The notes under the pieces: generated by a model
The model's database searches: none
Told to the model about the DNA's origin: nothing
Seen by the model: the letters and a program-made list of their open reading frames with translations, nothing else
Program-made: the position numbers and the translations under genes
In this document: positions 46,565 to 58,968 of the stretch, in pieces
How the letters are laid out: each line of letters begins with the position of its first letter
How positions within the stretch are numbered: position 1 is the stretch's first letter
NCBI GenBank assembly: GCA_001566295.1
Contig: KQ964247.1
Location: 2,294,001-2,358,000, forward strand
Source: Microdochium bolleyi
Lineage: Eukaryota; Ascomycota; Sordariomycetes; Xylariales; Microdochiaceae
DNA length: 64,000 nt
Reading direction: 5' to 3'

Positions 46565-47613
46565 GATTGAGAGCGCTCAATGCGCGGCACCGTCAGGTCT
46601 GCGAGGGGCGCAAGGCATACAGCGGTCGACAGGTGCAGTTCGCGGGGTGATATCTGTATTCGTGATCGAGTCCAACGGTCCAGCCGATGTGGTCGAGGTA
46701 GCATGTGTTGCAGAAGGGCGGTCTGCCATTCGCGGCGTCGTGGGATTCGCGGCTAGCGAGCGCGACCCTTTGCTTTAGAGGTCGGCCGGGCTGGTAGGTC
46801 GTTGAGGATTGCGTCGAGGGCGTGACGGAACGTGTCGGTGGGAACAGGAACCTTGGAAGCCGCAGTCGCTGCGGAAGTCGCGGCACGGAAACGGTTCTTG
46901 CGGGGGGGCTCGCCGAGCCAGGGTTGACGTGATCGATTGCCTTGGAAGGTCAGGCAGCTGTGGACGCGGGCGGGAGCGCCGCGCACAATACACTCTTCTG
47001 CAGGCAGACCAAATAGGAGTCTGTGCTTGTCGTTGGAACTCGAATGCGAATCACGGAGGCTGACGCACAATCATATTGTCGCGACGGCGTGCCCAGACTT
47101 GGAGCCATTTAATTAAAGCAACACAGCATGATAGCGCAGCGTGGCTGCCATCCCATCCAGAGCTCCAATCTCTCCAATCTCCACATGCAAATCCGCTTCC
47201 CGATCCCACCTGTGCTGGATCCCCTCTAAGGACATGCTGCGACATCGTCGAGCAGTGGCCATCCCAAGCTGAGACTCTCCTGATGACAGCCCAGGAGACT
47301 GCAGTACTATATGTACTTCAAGCACAAAGCAGAAGTGAACCCTGGCAAGACAAGCTCTGCCGACAGCCTCGTGCTCGAGGCTCGAGTTGCGGAGAGATCG
47401 TCATAGCTAATGTCTCGGACGCTAAGTGTCCTGAGCCAGCCCACAGCTGGAGTGGCTCCAGGGACCCTTACGACATCGTGCAGCGCCAGAGATGGCACCC
47501 CGGCGGCTCGTAGCCTCGTCGTGCCTGGCCCAGCGGTGGAAACATTTCTGCCAGCTCCGTGACCGACACAGAGCTCCCTGCAACAAGCCGCACCTCAATT
47601 CACGAGAGACATC
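46565..47613. promoter_or_regulatory. Divergent intergenic region (NIPA-like / WDR70-like)
   Basis: About 1.05 kb separating oppositely oriented start codons, so it must contain both promoters and leaders. A minus-strand frame of 105 codons at 46753-47070 is open but unrecognised. Confidence 0.5.
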
Positions 47614-49356
47614 ATGAGTGACGACAGCGACGGCTACGAGGTCGAGGACTCGGGGCTGGCCCCGGACGACCCTATGCGCGCATTCCTGCCTACTGCATTT
47701 GGCAAGAAGTCCAAGGAGACCAACGTCGCCGCCCAGATCGACCGAAGCCGCCGCCCAGCTGCCGAAACAGCTGCACAGCCTGAAGATGCCAGCCGCGCAG
47801 TCGAGGCCAGACCTGGCTCCAAATCAGATTCTGACGAATCCGACGACTCTGACGACTCCGACGACGATGAAGACGAGTTCCCAACCTCGCATGAGATGGT
47901 CGTCAAGACCCACGAGCGAGCCGTCACCTCGGTCTCGCTCGACCCTGCAGGCGGCCGCATGGTGTCTGGATCGATCGACTGCACGGTCAAGCTGCACGAC
48001 TTCTCCTCGATGACGCCGACAACAATACGCGCTTTCCGTTCTGTCGACCCTTACGAAAAGAAGGCATCTGCTGCGGGCGCCGACTCCCAGCCGATCAACC
48101 ACGTCGAGTTCAGCCCCTCTGGCGGCATGATCCTCTGTGTCGCCGCACACCCCCAAGCCAAGATCCTGTCTCGAGACGGCGATGTCATCACCGACTTCGT
48201 CAAGGGAGACATGTATCTGCGCGACATGAACAACACAAAGGGCCACATCTCAGAAGTGACTACTGGAACATGGCATCCGACCGACAGGAACCTCTGCGTG
48301 ACGGCCGGCACGGACAGCACTCTCCGGATATGGGACATCAACAACAAGCGCAGCCAGAAGGACGTCATTGTCTTCAAGTCCAAGGCGGCCGGCGCAGCTG
48401 GCCGGTCGCGCATGACCGCAGTCGCTTGGGGATCACCACTGCAGGGTGGCAATAATGTTATCGTCTCGGCAGCGTATGACGGTACCTTGGTTATGTGGAG
48501 TGGCAACGGACCATTTCACAGGCCAGCTGCCGAGATTCACGATGCTCACAAAGCCAACACCTGGACAGGCGGTATCGACATCAGCTCAGACGGAAGAATG
48601 GTCATTACAAGGGGTGGCGATGACCTGATCAAGCTGTGGGATACGCGCAAGTTCCGAGACCCTCTGGTCACGGTCGGGCATCCATCCACGTCGAACCAGT
48701 ACAACATGAGCAACATCAGGTACTCCCCAAACTCCACCAGTATCATTACCGGCTCCGCAACTGGGCATCTGCACATTCTCAATCCTGGCAATCTTCAACC
48801 GGAGTTTGTCACTCCCGTCACGGCCGGCTCGCCAGTAATCACAGTAGACTGGCATCCCAAGATTAACCAGATCATCACGGGATCTGCCAATGGAGAGACA
48901 CGACTGTTGTACAATCCGACCATGTCGACACGAGGAGCTGTCGATGTGATGTCGCGGGCACCCAAGAAAAGACATATCGATGACAACCCGGAGTTCACGA
49001 CGGATCAGAGCCTTGGGCTATCTGGGGAGTCGATCATCACGCCAGGTGCGATGGGTGGATCCAGGAAGGCCGGGGTGACAGGGACGGGGAGGTCCAAAGA
49101 TCCCCGAAGACCCCAGGTGCCCTTGCAGACGCCTTTCATGCGCAGCCAGCCGGATGAGAAGCACATCAGCGAGAATATTCCGCTGAGCAAGATGTTGCAC
49201 GAGGACCCCCGCGAGGCCTTACTGAAGTATGCGGACGTGGCCAAGAAGGACCCCATGTTTACGAATGCCTGGAAGGACACGCAACCGGTCACGCAGTACG
49301 CGGATGCAAGTGATGGCGAAGATGGCGAGCCTGACAAGAAGCGAGCCAAGCGATGA
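47614..49356 (+). CDS. WDR70: WD40 protein, WDR70 / gastrulation-defective-1 homologue
   Basis: Single-exon gene, 580 aa. It has an acidic N-terminus (MSDDSDGYEVEDSG, and a SDSDESDDSDDSDDDEDEF run at about 71-89), then WD40 repeats from about residue 93 to 450. Visible repeats include HERAVTSVSLDPAGGRMVSG, HISEVTTGTWHPTDRNLCVT ending in RIWDINNK, WTGGIDISSDGRMVITRGGD ending in IKLWDTRKF, and VITVDWHPKINQIITGSANG. The element YLRDMNNTKGH between blades and the C-terminal part with ENIPLSKMLHEDPREALLKY are hallmarks of the WDR70 family. In fission yeast and human, WDR70 associates with the CRL4/DDB1 ubiquitin ligase and promotes H2B ubiquitination during DNA-break repair. The C-terminus ends in a basic KKRAKR, a likely nuclear signal. 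Confidence 0.93.
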   Translation: MSDDSDGYEVEDSGLAPDDPMRAFLPTAFGKKSKETNVAAQIDRSRRPAAETAAQPEDASRAVEARPGSKSDSDESDDSDDSDDDEDEFPTSHEMVVKTHERAVTSVSLDPAGGRMVSGSIDCTVKLHDFSSMTPTTIRAFRSVDPYEKKASAAGADSQPINHVEFSPSGGMILCVAAHPQAKILSRDGDVITDFVKGDMYLRDMNNTKGHISEVTTGTWHPTDRNLCVTAGTDSTLRIWDINNKRSQKDVIVFKSKAAGAAGRSRMTAVAWGSPLQGGNNVIVSAAYDGTLVMWSGNGPFHRPAAEIHDAHKANTWTGGIDISSDGRMVITRGGDDLIKLWDTRKFRDPLVTVGHPSTSNQYNMSNIRYSPNSTSIITGSATGHLHILNPGNLQPEFVTPVTAGSPVITVDWHPKINQIITGSANGETRLLYNPTMSTRGAVDVMSRAPKKRHIDDNPEFTTDQSLGLSGESIITPGAMGGSRKAGVTGTGRSKDPRRPQVPLQTPFMRSQPDEKHISENIPLSKMLHEDPREALLKYADVAKKDPMFTNAWKDTQPVTQYADASDGEDGEPDKKRAKR

Positions 49357-51459
49357 TCTGGCTATGGAGGGATTTGTCACTGATCAGCTGCGCATGCTGG
49401 TACTCGCCATACCCGCAGTTGGTGTTGTGGGCTGCGCAGCGCGTCGCGACGTTATGGGTATGGGATTGCGTAAACCGCTGACAATCCGCAGTCGCGAGCA
49501 ACTACCGAGGAAAAATGGTGGCAGTTGCGGAATGCGGCCTCGTTGAGACTGTTCTCCAGATTCAATGTGTGGTTCAGAACCAGTCCAATGATATGATGAT
49601 CCGCGAAGAACGGTTGGGCGCAACTGAGCTGCTCTAAAAGCTTCATGAGAGTTGCTGGAGACAGGCCAAGCAACACTTTATAATGGGCTGAAGAACATCT
49701 GCCAAGCAATCGAACATGCCAGGGCACGATGGCTTCTTGCCAATCGGTATGGCTGCCGTGTCGGGAGTGGCAGAACCTTCGAACAAGGTCCCGGCCGCGG
49801 CGGCCCCTCTCGGAAGGCCGGCCGGCACGTCACGAGCGAGTCTCGGCCAGGAGGATTTCCCGATTGAGATTGAACATCCAATGATGTTGCAGTTCGGTAT
49901 CTGCCCGCTGACGTTGTGTTTGACCTTGACTTGGAGCTCCGACGAACAGCTCGCACTTCAACTACAGCAGTACAGGTCTTCCGCAAGCACAATGCCACAG
50001 AAACAAGTCAGAGCCAACTCACGATAGTCAACGTGACCCGACACACCGATTTAAGAGGATGAAAGCCTTAGTCTATCAATTCCGCAATGACACAAGCCCA
50101 GACACGAATGACGATGTTTAGCTGTCTTCAATGCTCGCCCATGGACAGTTGCAAGCATCGATAGAGACTGTGCTGCACACTGTACCCATAATCTCGACAT
50201 CAGTCTTGCCAGCTGGCTGCGAGTGAATTGTGGGTCGTCGAATCGCGTGAATGATGGAACGCGTACTGTGTGCCAGGAATGACTCCGCTTGTTGCTCTTA
50301 CGCACTGAGTGGTCAGAGAGATTGAAGGTGGGCTCCCTAAAATGGGTCTGTTTTCTCAGAACCAGGGCACCAAGCCCTCTGATTTGATGACGGCTTTCCA
50401 GAGACCCGTAGCTACCCCACCCGCAGTCCTCGTGTCCACCCATCTGGCTTCCAAGATCTACTGTGTAAGACGGTGCTGCTTCGACCTGCTGGGGCGAGGG
50501 ACGGGCTCTGGTTTTCGCAACCTCCCACCCACTTTGCCGCAAGCATACGTGGAACGCTTTGCTCACCCGACGCGCGCGCAATCGAGCGAGAACGAGCCCG
50601 CATCAAACCCATCCATCCGCCTCGTGCTTTAATCCCATCAGAGACGGCCCTTGCGACCACGACTGCCGCACTGCTCTGCCTCCCAGCGCGCCCTGCCCCC
50701 GGCCCGCCGCACGCTGCACTCCCGCACCTGCCTGTCCATCCTCCGTACGTGCGCATTTTGTCCTGGCCTGTTTTTTCGCAGCACGCCGCACTGCCTGCCT
50801 GCCTGCCTCACCAAACCCACACGCCCGCCGCACCGCACACGTCTCCGCGCGCGCGACACGGCTCCGGCCAACCACTACTACCACCACCTCCATCATCCAC
50901 CTCCCTCCCCGAACCAAGCTTCCATCAATTCCCGGGTGCCCTCTGCCCGCAACTCGGCCCTGACAACACGCTCACTCACTGCAGGCCGTCCATCTCCAGC
51001 ACCCGCCACGGGTCCGTCACTCTCTTCCCGGCACCAGCTGTCTCCCTCTTGCGGAGCGTTAGAGGTCCATCACCAGCGCGCCGGATAGTCCATCAGCCCA
51101 TCAGCCCTGGCAGTCACCAGCATCAGCGTGCACGCCCCGAGCTCGACCACCATCGCCGTCGACATAGCAGGACGCGTCGCAACCCTCCAGACCCGACATT
51201 TCCCAACGCGACGCCCTCAACAGCACGTCGCGCCTGTACCTTCGATTCTCTCCTGCACGCAAACTTTTTCGCCTCGATACCCTCTGCGCCGATTTGGCAT
51301 CGGAGCTCGAGTGCGACGAGGTCTACGAACAGTCCACTACATACCTTTAGAGATGAACACATTTTAATACTTGGTTGCGCGCTTCGTCCCCTTGTTGAGA
51401 GTACACCCTACTCTTGACCGGCTACAACATCCACATCACAGTCCACCATCGCACTCTCC
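49357..51459. other. Upstream region/leader of the SNF2-type gene
   Basis: About 2.1 kb between WDR70 and the remodeller. From about 50500 it is strongly C-rich on the plus strand with few purine runs. This fits a long leader and explains the long but compositionally odd open frame there (Pro/Ser/His-rich). No gene is supported. Confidence 0.5.
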
Positions 51460-54400
51460 ATGATGGCGTCGGTACAATCCGCCCCTGCGGTCCAGCACCC
51501 CGGCGCGTCTGCCATGCCTGGCCAGATGACGCAGAGTCAGGTGCAGGAGATGTTTCTGGTTCGTCAAGCCCAACTTCTGCTGCCAATGCGGCCGACATAG
51601 TATCGCGTCGCACGTTAGCTATGCGCGTGTCGCCTGCCCAACCGTGGCTAACAAGACTCACTGCAGAAATTCAAGCAAATGAAAGAGCGAGGCGTCCCTC
51701 AAAACGACCCCGAGTTCATCAAGACGAGCCAGTTTCTGCTCGCGTTCCAACAGCACAACAAGGCGAGGGTCTTGCAGCAGCAACAACAGCAGCAAGCATC
51801 CCAGAACATGCCCAATGGCGGCGCCAATGGCACGCAACAACAGACGCAGCCCACCACTGCGACGCCACAGGCACCCGGTTCGGCACCGCAGCCCGCATCC
51901 ATTCAGCCCCCGGCATCAGGGACGCCTGTACAGCCTAGCACGTCGTCTCCGTCTGGAGCTGGACCTGCCGCGCAGTTCTCGCAACAACAGTTGGCTTTGC
52001 TGAGGCAACAGATCCAGGCTTTCAAGCTTCTTGGCAAGAATGCTGGCGTGCCGTATCAGATGCAGCAGGCGCTCAACGCTCAACGTCGGAGACGGCAAGC
52101 GGTCGCGGAGCAGACTGCGCACACAGCGACTGCTCGCGCCTCTGCCACGCCGGCTCCTGACGGAGTCAAGGCCGGCTCGGCTGTGCCCGAGAGTACAAAT
52201 GAGCCGGATGCGACCTCATCAGCGCTCATCACTGGTAGGACCTACAAGACACTTAAGTCCCCGTACGAGGGTGGCCAGTTGCACGACACCATCAGCTACC
52301 ACGAGCACGGCCAGAGGAGAAAGCGCTTCATCATCCCCGGTATCTTCCCCACTGGCGTTGACTTCGAGCAGCTGCGTCATGATAGAGAAATCATCGTCTT
52401 CAACAGGATGAAGGCGAGGTATGCGGAGCTCAAGGCCGTTCCTGGCACTATTGCCCACTGGGACACGACGAGCGAATCTGTGACTCCGGATGATGGCGCG
52501 AAGCGGAAGGCTGTCATTGAGCTCAAGTCCCTGGGGCTGTATGCAAAGCAACGCGCTCTACGGGAGAGGGTGGGTCGCCAGATGATGCACTACGACAACC
52601 TCGCCATGACGACAAACCGCAGCAACTATCGACGAATTAAGAAGCAGAACGTGCGCGAGGCGCGCATCACCGAGAAGCTTGAGAAGCAGCAGCGTGACGC
52701 TCGCGAGCACCGCGAGAAGAAGAAGCACTTCGACTTCCTGCAGTCTGTGCACCACCACCGCTCTGAGATCTTCAACACGGCCGGCTCGAATCGCAACAAG
52801 ATGGCGAAGATGGGTAGGGCCATGTTCTCTCATCACTTTAATATCGAGAAGGAAGAACAGAAGCGCATTGAGCGTACTGCCAAGCAACGTCTGCAGGCTC
52901 TTAAGGCCAACGATGAAGAGGCATACCTTAAGCTGCTCGACCAGGCCAAGGATACTCGTATTACCCATCTGCTCAGGCAGACAGACGGCTTCCTTAAGCA
53001 GTTGGCCTCTTCAGTCAAGGCGCAGCAGAGACAGGCTGCCCAACAGCAAGGTCTTGATACTACAGACTATCCCGAGGAGGAGAGCGACCCCGAGGACGAA
53101 GATGAGGAGGCTGCTCGTAAGATCGACTACTACGCTGTGGCCCATCGCATCAGAGAAGATGTCACTGAGCAGGCCGACATTCTTGTTGGTGGTAAGCTCA
53201 AGGAGTACCAGATCAAGGGTCTGCAGTGGATGATTTCGCTGTACAACAACAACCTCAACGGCATTCTCGCCGATGAAATGGGCCTAGGCAAGACTATCCA
53301 GACCATCAGTCTGATCTGTTACCTCATCGAGCGCAAGCTGCAGCCAGGTCCATACCTGGTTATCGTCCCGCTCAGTACCCTCACGAACTGGACGCTCGAG
53401 TTCGAGAAGTGGGCGCCTTCTGTCTCCAAGGTGGTCTACAAGGGTCCTCCCACGGCCAGAAAGGTCCACCAGGACAGGATTCGCCGGGGCGAGTTCCAGG
53501 TTCTCCTGACAACATACGAGTACATCATCAAAGACCGCCCGATCCTCAGCAAGATCAAGTGGTTCCACATGATAATCGACGAGGGCCACCGCATGAAGAA
53601 CGCGCAGTCGAAGCTCAGCGCCACCATCTCGCAGTATTACAGCACAAGGTTCAGACTCATTCTCACTGGCACACCGCTCCAGAACAACCTGGGTGAGCTG
53701 TGGGCCATGCTCAACTTTGTCCTGCCAACCATCTTCAAGTCTGTCAAGACCTTCGATGAGTGGTTCAACACGCCGTTCGCCAACACTGGAGGCCAAGACA
53801 AGATGGAGCTGAACGAAGAAGAACAAATCTTGGTCATTCGTCGCCTACACAAAGTTCTGCGACCCTTCTTGCTGCGTCGTCTCAAGAAGGATGTCGAGAA
53901 GGACCTGCCCGACAAGACCGAGAAGGTCATCAAGTGCAAGTTCTCCGCTCTGCAGTCACGGTTGTACAAGCAGATGGTTACACACAACAAGATCGCTGTT
54001 AGTGACGGCAAGGGTGGCAAGGTTGGCGCGCGTGGTCTCAGCAACATGATCATGCAGCTTCGCAAGCTTTGCAACCATCCTTTCGTCTTCGATGAGGTTG
54101 AGAACCAGATGAACCCCCTCAGCACTAGCAACGATCTTCTATGGAGAACAGCGGGCAAGTTCGAGCTGCTTGACCGTGTTCTGCCCAAGTACAAGGCCAC
54201 CGGCCATCGTGTGCTCATGTTTTTCCAGATGACGGCCATCATGGACATCATGGAGGACTTTTTGCGCTACCGTGGGATACAGTATCTCCGCCTCGATGGT
54301 ACAACCAAGTCGGACGACCGGTCAGATCTGTTGAGGATCTTCAACGCTCCCGACTCACCGTACTTCATGTTCCTGCTCTCGACGCGTGCTGGTGGTCTAG

Positions 54401-56002
54401 GTCTCAACCTGCAGACTGCAGACACCGTCATCATCTACGACTCCGATTGGAATCCTCACCAGGATCTGCAAGCGCAGGATCGTGCTCATCGTATCGGCCA
54501 GAAGAACGAAGTGCGTATTCTACGACTCATCAGCTCCAACTCGGTCGAGGAGAAGATTCTCGAGCGTGCACGCTACAAGCTGGACATGGATGGCAAGGTC
54601 ATTCAAGCGGGTCGTTTCGATAATAAGTCCTCCGAGACTGATCGCGATGCCATGCTCCGAACCCTGCTGGAGACTGCCGACATGGCAGAGTCGGGTGATA
54701 ATGATGAGATGGACGATGAAGAGCTCAACATGCTCCTTGCCCGTAGCGACGACGAGATCACTGTCTTCCAGCGCATCGATGAGGAGCGTTCACAACACCC
54801 TCTATATGGAACTGCTCCCGGCAGCAAGAACGTCCCACGTCTCATGGCTGAGAGTGAGCTGCCAGACCTCTATCTCGCGGATGGGAACCCCGAACCAGAG
54901 GAGGAAGAGACAGTTCTTGGTCGTGGCGCCCGCGAGCGGACAAGAGTCAAGTATGACGATGGCCTTACTGAAGAACAGTGGCTCATGGCTGTCGACGATG
55001 ACGACGACTCACCTGAAGCTGCTGCCGCGCGCAAGCAGGCTCGCAAAGACAAGCGCGAAACCAACAGGCTCAAGCGACAAAGTATGGGTGGCACTGGATC
55101 CGGTGCCAATTCTCCCAGCCCTAGTAGGGATAGTTCAGAAGAGCCAGAACCGGAGCCGGAGCCGGAGCCGGAAGCTTCGCCCCCGAAGAAACGCGGCCGC
55201 AAGGTTGGCATAAAGGTTGAAAAGCGCAAGGCTGAGGACGAGGACGGCGAGCCGCCTGCCAAGAAGCGTCGCGGCCCGCAAGGTCGTGCAAAGGCTGTTG
55301 CTGCAGCCGGTGGCTCATCGCGTATGGCGCCCGAGGTTCGGGATGTCCTGCAGAAGAGTCTGCGCAAGCTGTTCGATGGCCTGATGAACTTGGAAGCCGA
55401 CCTGCCGCCGGATGAGCAAGATCCCGAAGACGACGATGACGATGAGCCGGCAAAGAGGCTCATAATCGGCCCCTTTGTGAAGTTGCCGTCCAAGCGCGAC
55501 TATGGCGACTACTATCTGCTCATCCAGAACCCGATCTGCATGAAGCAGATCGAGACTCGAATCAAGAAGGAGGAATACCAGAAGATCGACGACATGCGCA
55601 GGGACATTGTACTCATGTGCAACAACTGCAGGACATATAACGAGGATGGTAGTCTGCTGTACGCCGACGCGCACGTAATGGAGGTAAGCTTTTTCACCAT
55701 CAAGACCAAGCCTCCGACAAGGACAATGAATGCTGACTACTTTTCACTCATGACAGAAATTCTTCAACGACCAAGCGCAGGAACTGCTGAGCAAGCACCC
55801 TGAGCTCGCCGAGCTCGAGGATCCTTCTATCAAGGAAGGCTCAACCGCGCCCAACACCGCTGCCGGCACGCCACAGCCGACCTCCGCACCACGGATAAAG
55901 CTTGTGACCAATGGGGCCAGTGCGGGAGGCGGCGCGTCCACTCCGCCTGCTGCTCCCCCAGCACCTCCGGCGGCTACTGAACCGACTGAGGCGGATCCTT
56001 AG
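51460..56002 (+). CDS. SWI/SNF-RSC class chromatin-remodelling ATPase (Snf2/Sth1 type)
   Basis: Catalytic subunit of a SWI/SNF- or RSC-type nucleosome remodeller. Exons: 51460-51558, 51667-55683 and 55757-56002, giving 1453 aa. Introns of 108 and 73 nt have GT..AG ends; the first shows branch GCTAAC. Domain order: N-terminal QLQ-like segment (FKQMKERGVPQNDPEFIK); polyQ and Pro-rich region; HSA-type helices (KQRALRERVGRQMMHYD...); bipartite ATPase with Walker A region DEMGLGKT at 569-576, DEGH at 671-674, TGTPLQNNLGELWAMLNF, the helicase C-terminal blocks LRLDGTTKSDDR and QAQDRAHRIGQ; then a SnAC-like acidic region, an EP repeat, a basic PPKKRGRK (AT-hook-like) motif, and a C-terminal bromodomain (DYYLLIQNPICMKQIETRI, then NNCRTYNEDGSLLYADA). 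The last intron lies inside the bromodomain; exon 3 supplies FFNDQAQELLSKHPEL. Whether it serves SWI/SNF, RSC or both cannot be told from sequence alone. Confidence 0.96.
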
Positions 56003-56791
56003 AGAGGACCGATGCGCTGGTGACAGCCCCGCAGCGCGATTACAACACACAATATAACCTTTTAAAGACACACATACACCTACATCTTTCCTGCGTGTGG
56101 CTTATTCTTCGGGCGTCTGGGTCTTGTTCTGCATTTGTCTTTGCGTTGTCGTGTTACTTTATTTCAAGGGGATTTTCCGGTGTACAATGGACGGTGTTTT
56201 TCTGTTGTTGATCGAGTTGACTTTTGCGGAGCGGGAAAGGGAGTGAGCAGTTGGAACGGGCACGAAGGGGAAAGACCAGACGAGGACTTTTCTCTCCTGC
56301 CATCCATCGAGCAACGCCCACGCTCTGCAACCATTTGCCTTCGGTTCCTTTACAATTGTCGCACGCCTCTTATACTCCATCTTCTAGTCGTCGGAGAAGA
56401 CGAGCGAAGATGTCGTACTGCGAGCTGCAGAATAGGAGAGATTGGCAGGTGCTGGGTTGGTGTGTGGAGTGATGTAGGGTATTGTACGTAAAGCCGCAGT
56501 AGTCAGAAAAGGACTAGTAGCAGGGTGGAAGAGAATCGACAAAAAACGAACTGTATACTTTATTCGGGTATTGTCTCTTGCCGATATTCGTGCTTGGTTT
56601 TGTTGTTTCTGCCTCCAGTGCGTCATCTGATTCGTCTTGCCATGCTGTCGGCAACCCCAGAATGGGCAGGGGCTTGTCCTCTGCATCCTTTGTTCTTTCT
56701 TAGTCTATAGATCCCTATCTACCCGTGTACAGGAACACCTCACACTGAAAACCCCGACCCATGTTCAAGAAAGGGAAAGAGGAACCATTGT
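56003..56791. other. Convergent intergenic region
   Basis: 3' flanks of the remodeller (+) and the acyl-CoA dehydrogenase (-). No gene seen. Confidence 0.55.
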
Positions 56792-58114
56792 CTAGTAACT
56801 CCTCGGCAGCTCGAGCACCTTCTCGCTGATGTAGTTGCAGATCATCTCCCTGCTCACGGGCGCGATCCTGGGCACGAGGCACTCGCGCAGCCAGCGCTCG
56901 ACGTCGTACTCCATGGCGTAGCCCATGCCGCCGTGGGTCATGACGGCGCGCTCGCACGCTGTGAAGGCGGCCTCGGCGGCGAGGTACTTTGCGCTGTTGG
57001 CCGCCACGCCGACGGCGTCCTGCCGGATCCCCTGCGGGTTCCCGGGGAGCGAAGAGGCGTCGTAGAGCCGCGCCGCGTGGTACGTGGCGAGCTTGGCGGC
57101 CTCGAGGTTCATGTAGGCGTCGGCGAGCGGGTGCGCGATGGCCTGGTTCTGCCCGATCGGGCGGCGGAAGACGACGCGCTCGCGGGCGTACGCCGCGGCG
57201 CGGGTCAGTGCGGCGTAGCCGAGCCCCAGGGCCTCCCCGGCGAGGAGGCACCGCTCGGCGTTCATCCCGTGGAGGATGATCTTGAAGCCCCTGCCCTCGG
57301 AGCCGATGAGCGTCGAGGCCGGGATGCGGTAGTTGTCGAAGAAGACCTCGTTGGCGTCGACCGCACGGCCGCCCATCTTGCGGATCTTGCGGAGCTCGAG
57401 GCCGCTGCCGGGCGTGCGGTCGAGGTCGATGCAGAAGAGCGACAGGCCCTCGCTGGGCTTGCTGACTTGCTCGAGGGGCGTGGTGCGGGCGAGCAGCATC
57501 ATCTTGCGCGCGACCTGGGCGCATGTGATCCAGATCTTCTGCCCAGAGACGAGGTAGTCGCCGCTGCCGTCGTCTGCCTTGCGGGCTGTGGTGGCGAGGC
57601 GCAGCGTGTCGAGCCCGGAGTTGGGCTCCGTGACGCCGAAGCAGGTGCGCCACTGGCCCGAGATGATGTTGGGGATGGTCGTCTCGAGCTGCTGCTGGGA
57701 GCCGAACTTGGCGAGGGGCTGCGTGGCGTAGACGTTGGCGTGGATGCTCTGCGCGCCCGCCATGCCGGCGCCGGACTCGGTGATGGTCTGCATCATCATG
57801 GTCGCCTCGGATATGCCGAGCCCGGAGCCACCGAGGGACTCGGGCAGCGCGATGCCGAGCCAGCCGTCCTTTGCGAGGGCCGCGTGGAACTCCCTGGGGT
57901 CCTCCTCCTTCTGGTCTTTCTCTTGCCAGTACGTGTTGGGGAACTGCGCGCACACGGCGCCCACAGCCTCCCGCACCGTCATCTGGTTCTCGGTGAAGCC
58001 TGTCGTCTCCATGATCCGGCGCCGGGCCGTGGTGGAGAAGCCGAGTCTCGAGGAGGCCGTTCCGGCTACGACTGTCCGAGCCTGCCAGGCCCTGCTTGCG
58101 AGTCGTCGAGACAT
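56792..58114 (-). CDS. Acyl-CoA dehydrogenase, probably mitochondrial
   Basis: FAD-dependent acyl-CoA dehydrogenase, single exon, 440 aa. The first ~33 residues are rich in Arg/Ser/Ala without acids (MSRRLASRAWQARTVVAG), a plausible mitochondrial presequence. Family signatures: LPESLGGSGLGISEA at 90-104; FGVTEPNSGLDT at 159-170 (FAD/substrate contact); GQKIWITCAQ at 191-200; FRRPIGQNQAIAHPLADAY at 316-334; and AVMTHGGMGYAMEYDVERWL toward the C-terminus. The usual C-terminal base region of short/medium-chain enzymes is not evident. Instead Glu287 in MNAERCLLAGEALGL aligns with the helix-G glutamate that acts as base in isovaleryl- and long-chain enzymes, so a branched or otherwise unusual substrate is possible (inference). 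It is divergent from a family III CoA-transferase at 58969, suggesting a shared pathway. Confidence 0.93.
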   Translation of the reverse strand: MSRRLASRAWQARTVVAGTASSRLGFSTTARRRIMETTGFTENQMTVREAVGAVCAQFPNTYWQEKDQKEEDPREFHAALAKDGWLGIALPESLGGSGLGISEATMMMQTITESGAGMAGAQSIHANVYATQPLAKFGSQQQLETTIPNIISGQWRTCFGVTEPNSGLDTLRLATTARKADDGSGDYLVSGQKIWITCAQVARKMMLLARTTPLEQVSKPSEGLSLFCIDLDRTPGSGLELRKIRKMGGRAVDANEVFFDNYRIPASTLIGSEGRGFKIILHGMNAERCLLAGEALGLGYAALTRAAAYARERVVFRRPIGQNQAIAHPLADAYMNLEAAKLATYHAARLYDASSLPGNPQGIRQDAVGVAANSAKYLAAEAAFTACERAVMTHGGMGYAMEYDVERWLRECLVPRIAPVSREMICNYISEKVLELPRSY

Positions 58115-58968
58115 GGTGCCGGCTTTGTGGCGTGGACTCGTCCTTTAGACTGATGGCGCTGGAAATATCCAGTCCCAGACTGCAGTGAGCAGATTCCTGG
58201 GTGATGAAGCCGTTCGTCGGATGTGGCTGGGCGCTGAACCAGATGATCGTTTGGGACAATGCCGTTCTGTGTTGTGGTTGGGATAATTGTTGTGACTGCG
58301 GAGACGAACAGGACCGGATGTCCTGAGAACCGACGTCGCCTCGTGCCTCTCGGAGCTTTTCAACCAGGAAATAATCACAGAGCCCGCCCGTGAGGGGCAC
58401 AAGGCGGGAACGGGCAAGAATGGCCTCGGCTCTCGCGAGGGGAGGGCTCGAGTTGGGGAAGTTTGGGGCCGCCGGGGCGGGGAAACAGGGGCGCCAGCGG
58501 GCGCTAGATCCCCAGAGCCCGCCCCCGCAGGTCGCAGGGCTGAGCCGATGGCGGCGGATTCACCTGGTCTGGACGTCGAGATCATGAACGGTCATGCTGA
58601 TCTCCTTTGATATGACGGATGAGTAGGTGACCTTGAGGAGCGTGCACTGGGGGCACGAATACGTGCGTGTGTCGAGGCTGCGGTGGTGTCGGCCCTCTCC
58701 GGAGCTTCGATCCGTCAACCGGCGCATCAGGCATCCTGGCTGGCATCATCAAGCCTCGGCCGGTCGAGCCGTGCTCGGAAGAGGGCGAGCCCGCTCCACA
58801 CACCCCGGATCCCGACCTCCCATAGTTTACACGTCCGATCCACCGCCAGCTCCGATCTCCTACCACACTTCTACCTCCAGAAACTTGCTAGTCCTGCGAT
58901 AACTTTGGAACTGGGTATTCTCTGTGACTCCAGCAGCGAGGTGGAACTCCCGACGGGCCATTGCAACC
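58115..58968. promoter_or_regulatory. Divergent promoter region (acyl-CoA dehydrogenase / CoA-transferase)
   Basis: An 854-bp spacer between the two divergent start codons. Both promoters must lie here. A short minus-strand frame (58145-58585) is compositionally non-coding. Confidence 0.5.

Noticed and set aside
46753..47070. 105-codon minus frame between the NIPA-like and WDR70 genes
   Set aside because: Looks mildly protein-like at its end but has no recognised family or splice partner. Treated as leader or promoter DNA.
50473..51417. 314-codon plus frame upstream of the remodeller
   Set aside because: Pro/Ser/His-rich translation of a C-rich leader that ends before the real start at 51460. 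No domain.
56715..58400. 561-codon minus frame and 406-codon plus frame across the acyl-CoA dehydrogenase
   Set aside because: Shadows of a GC-rich coding region. The frame at 56792-58114 contains all the conserved motifs.
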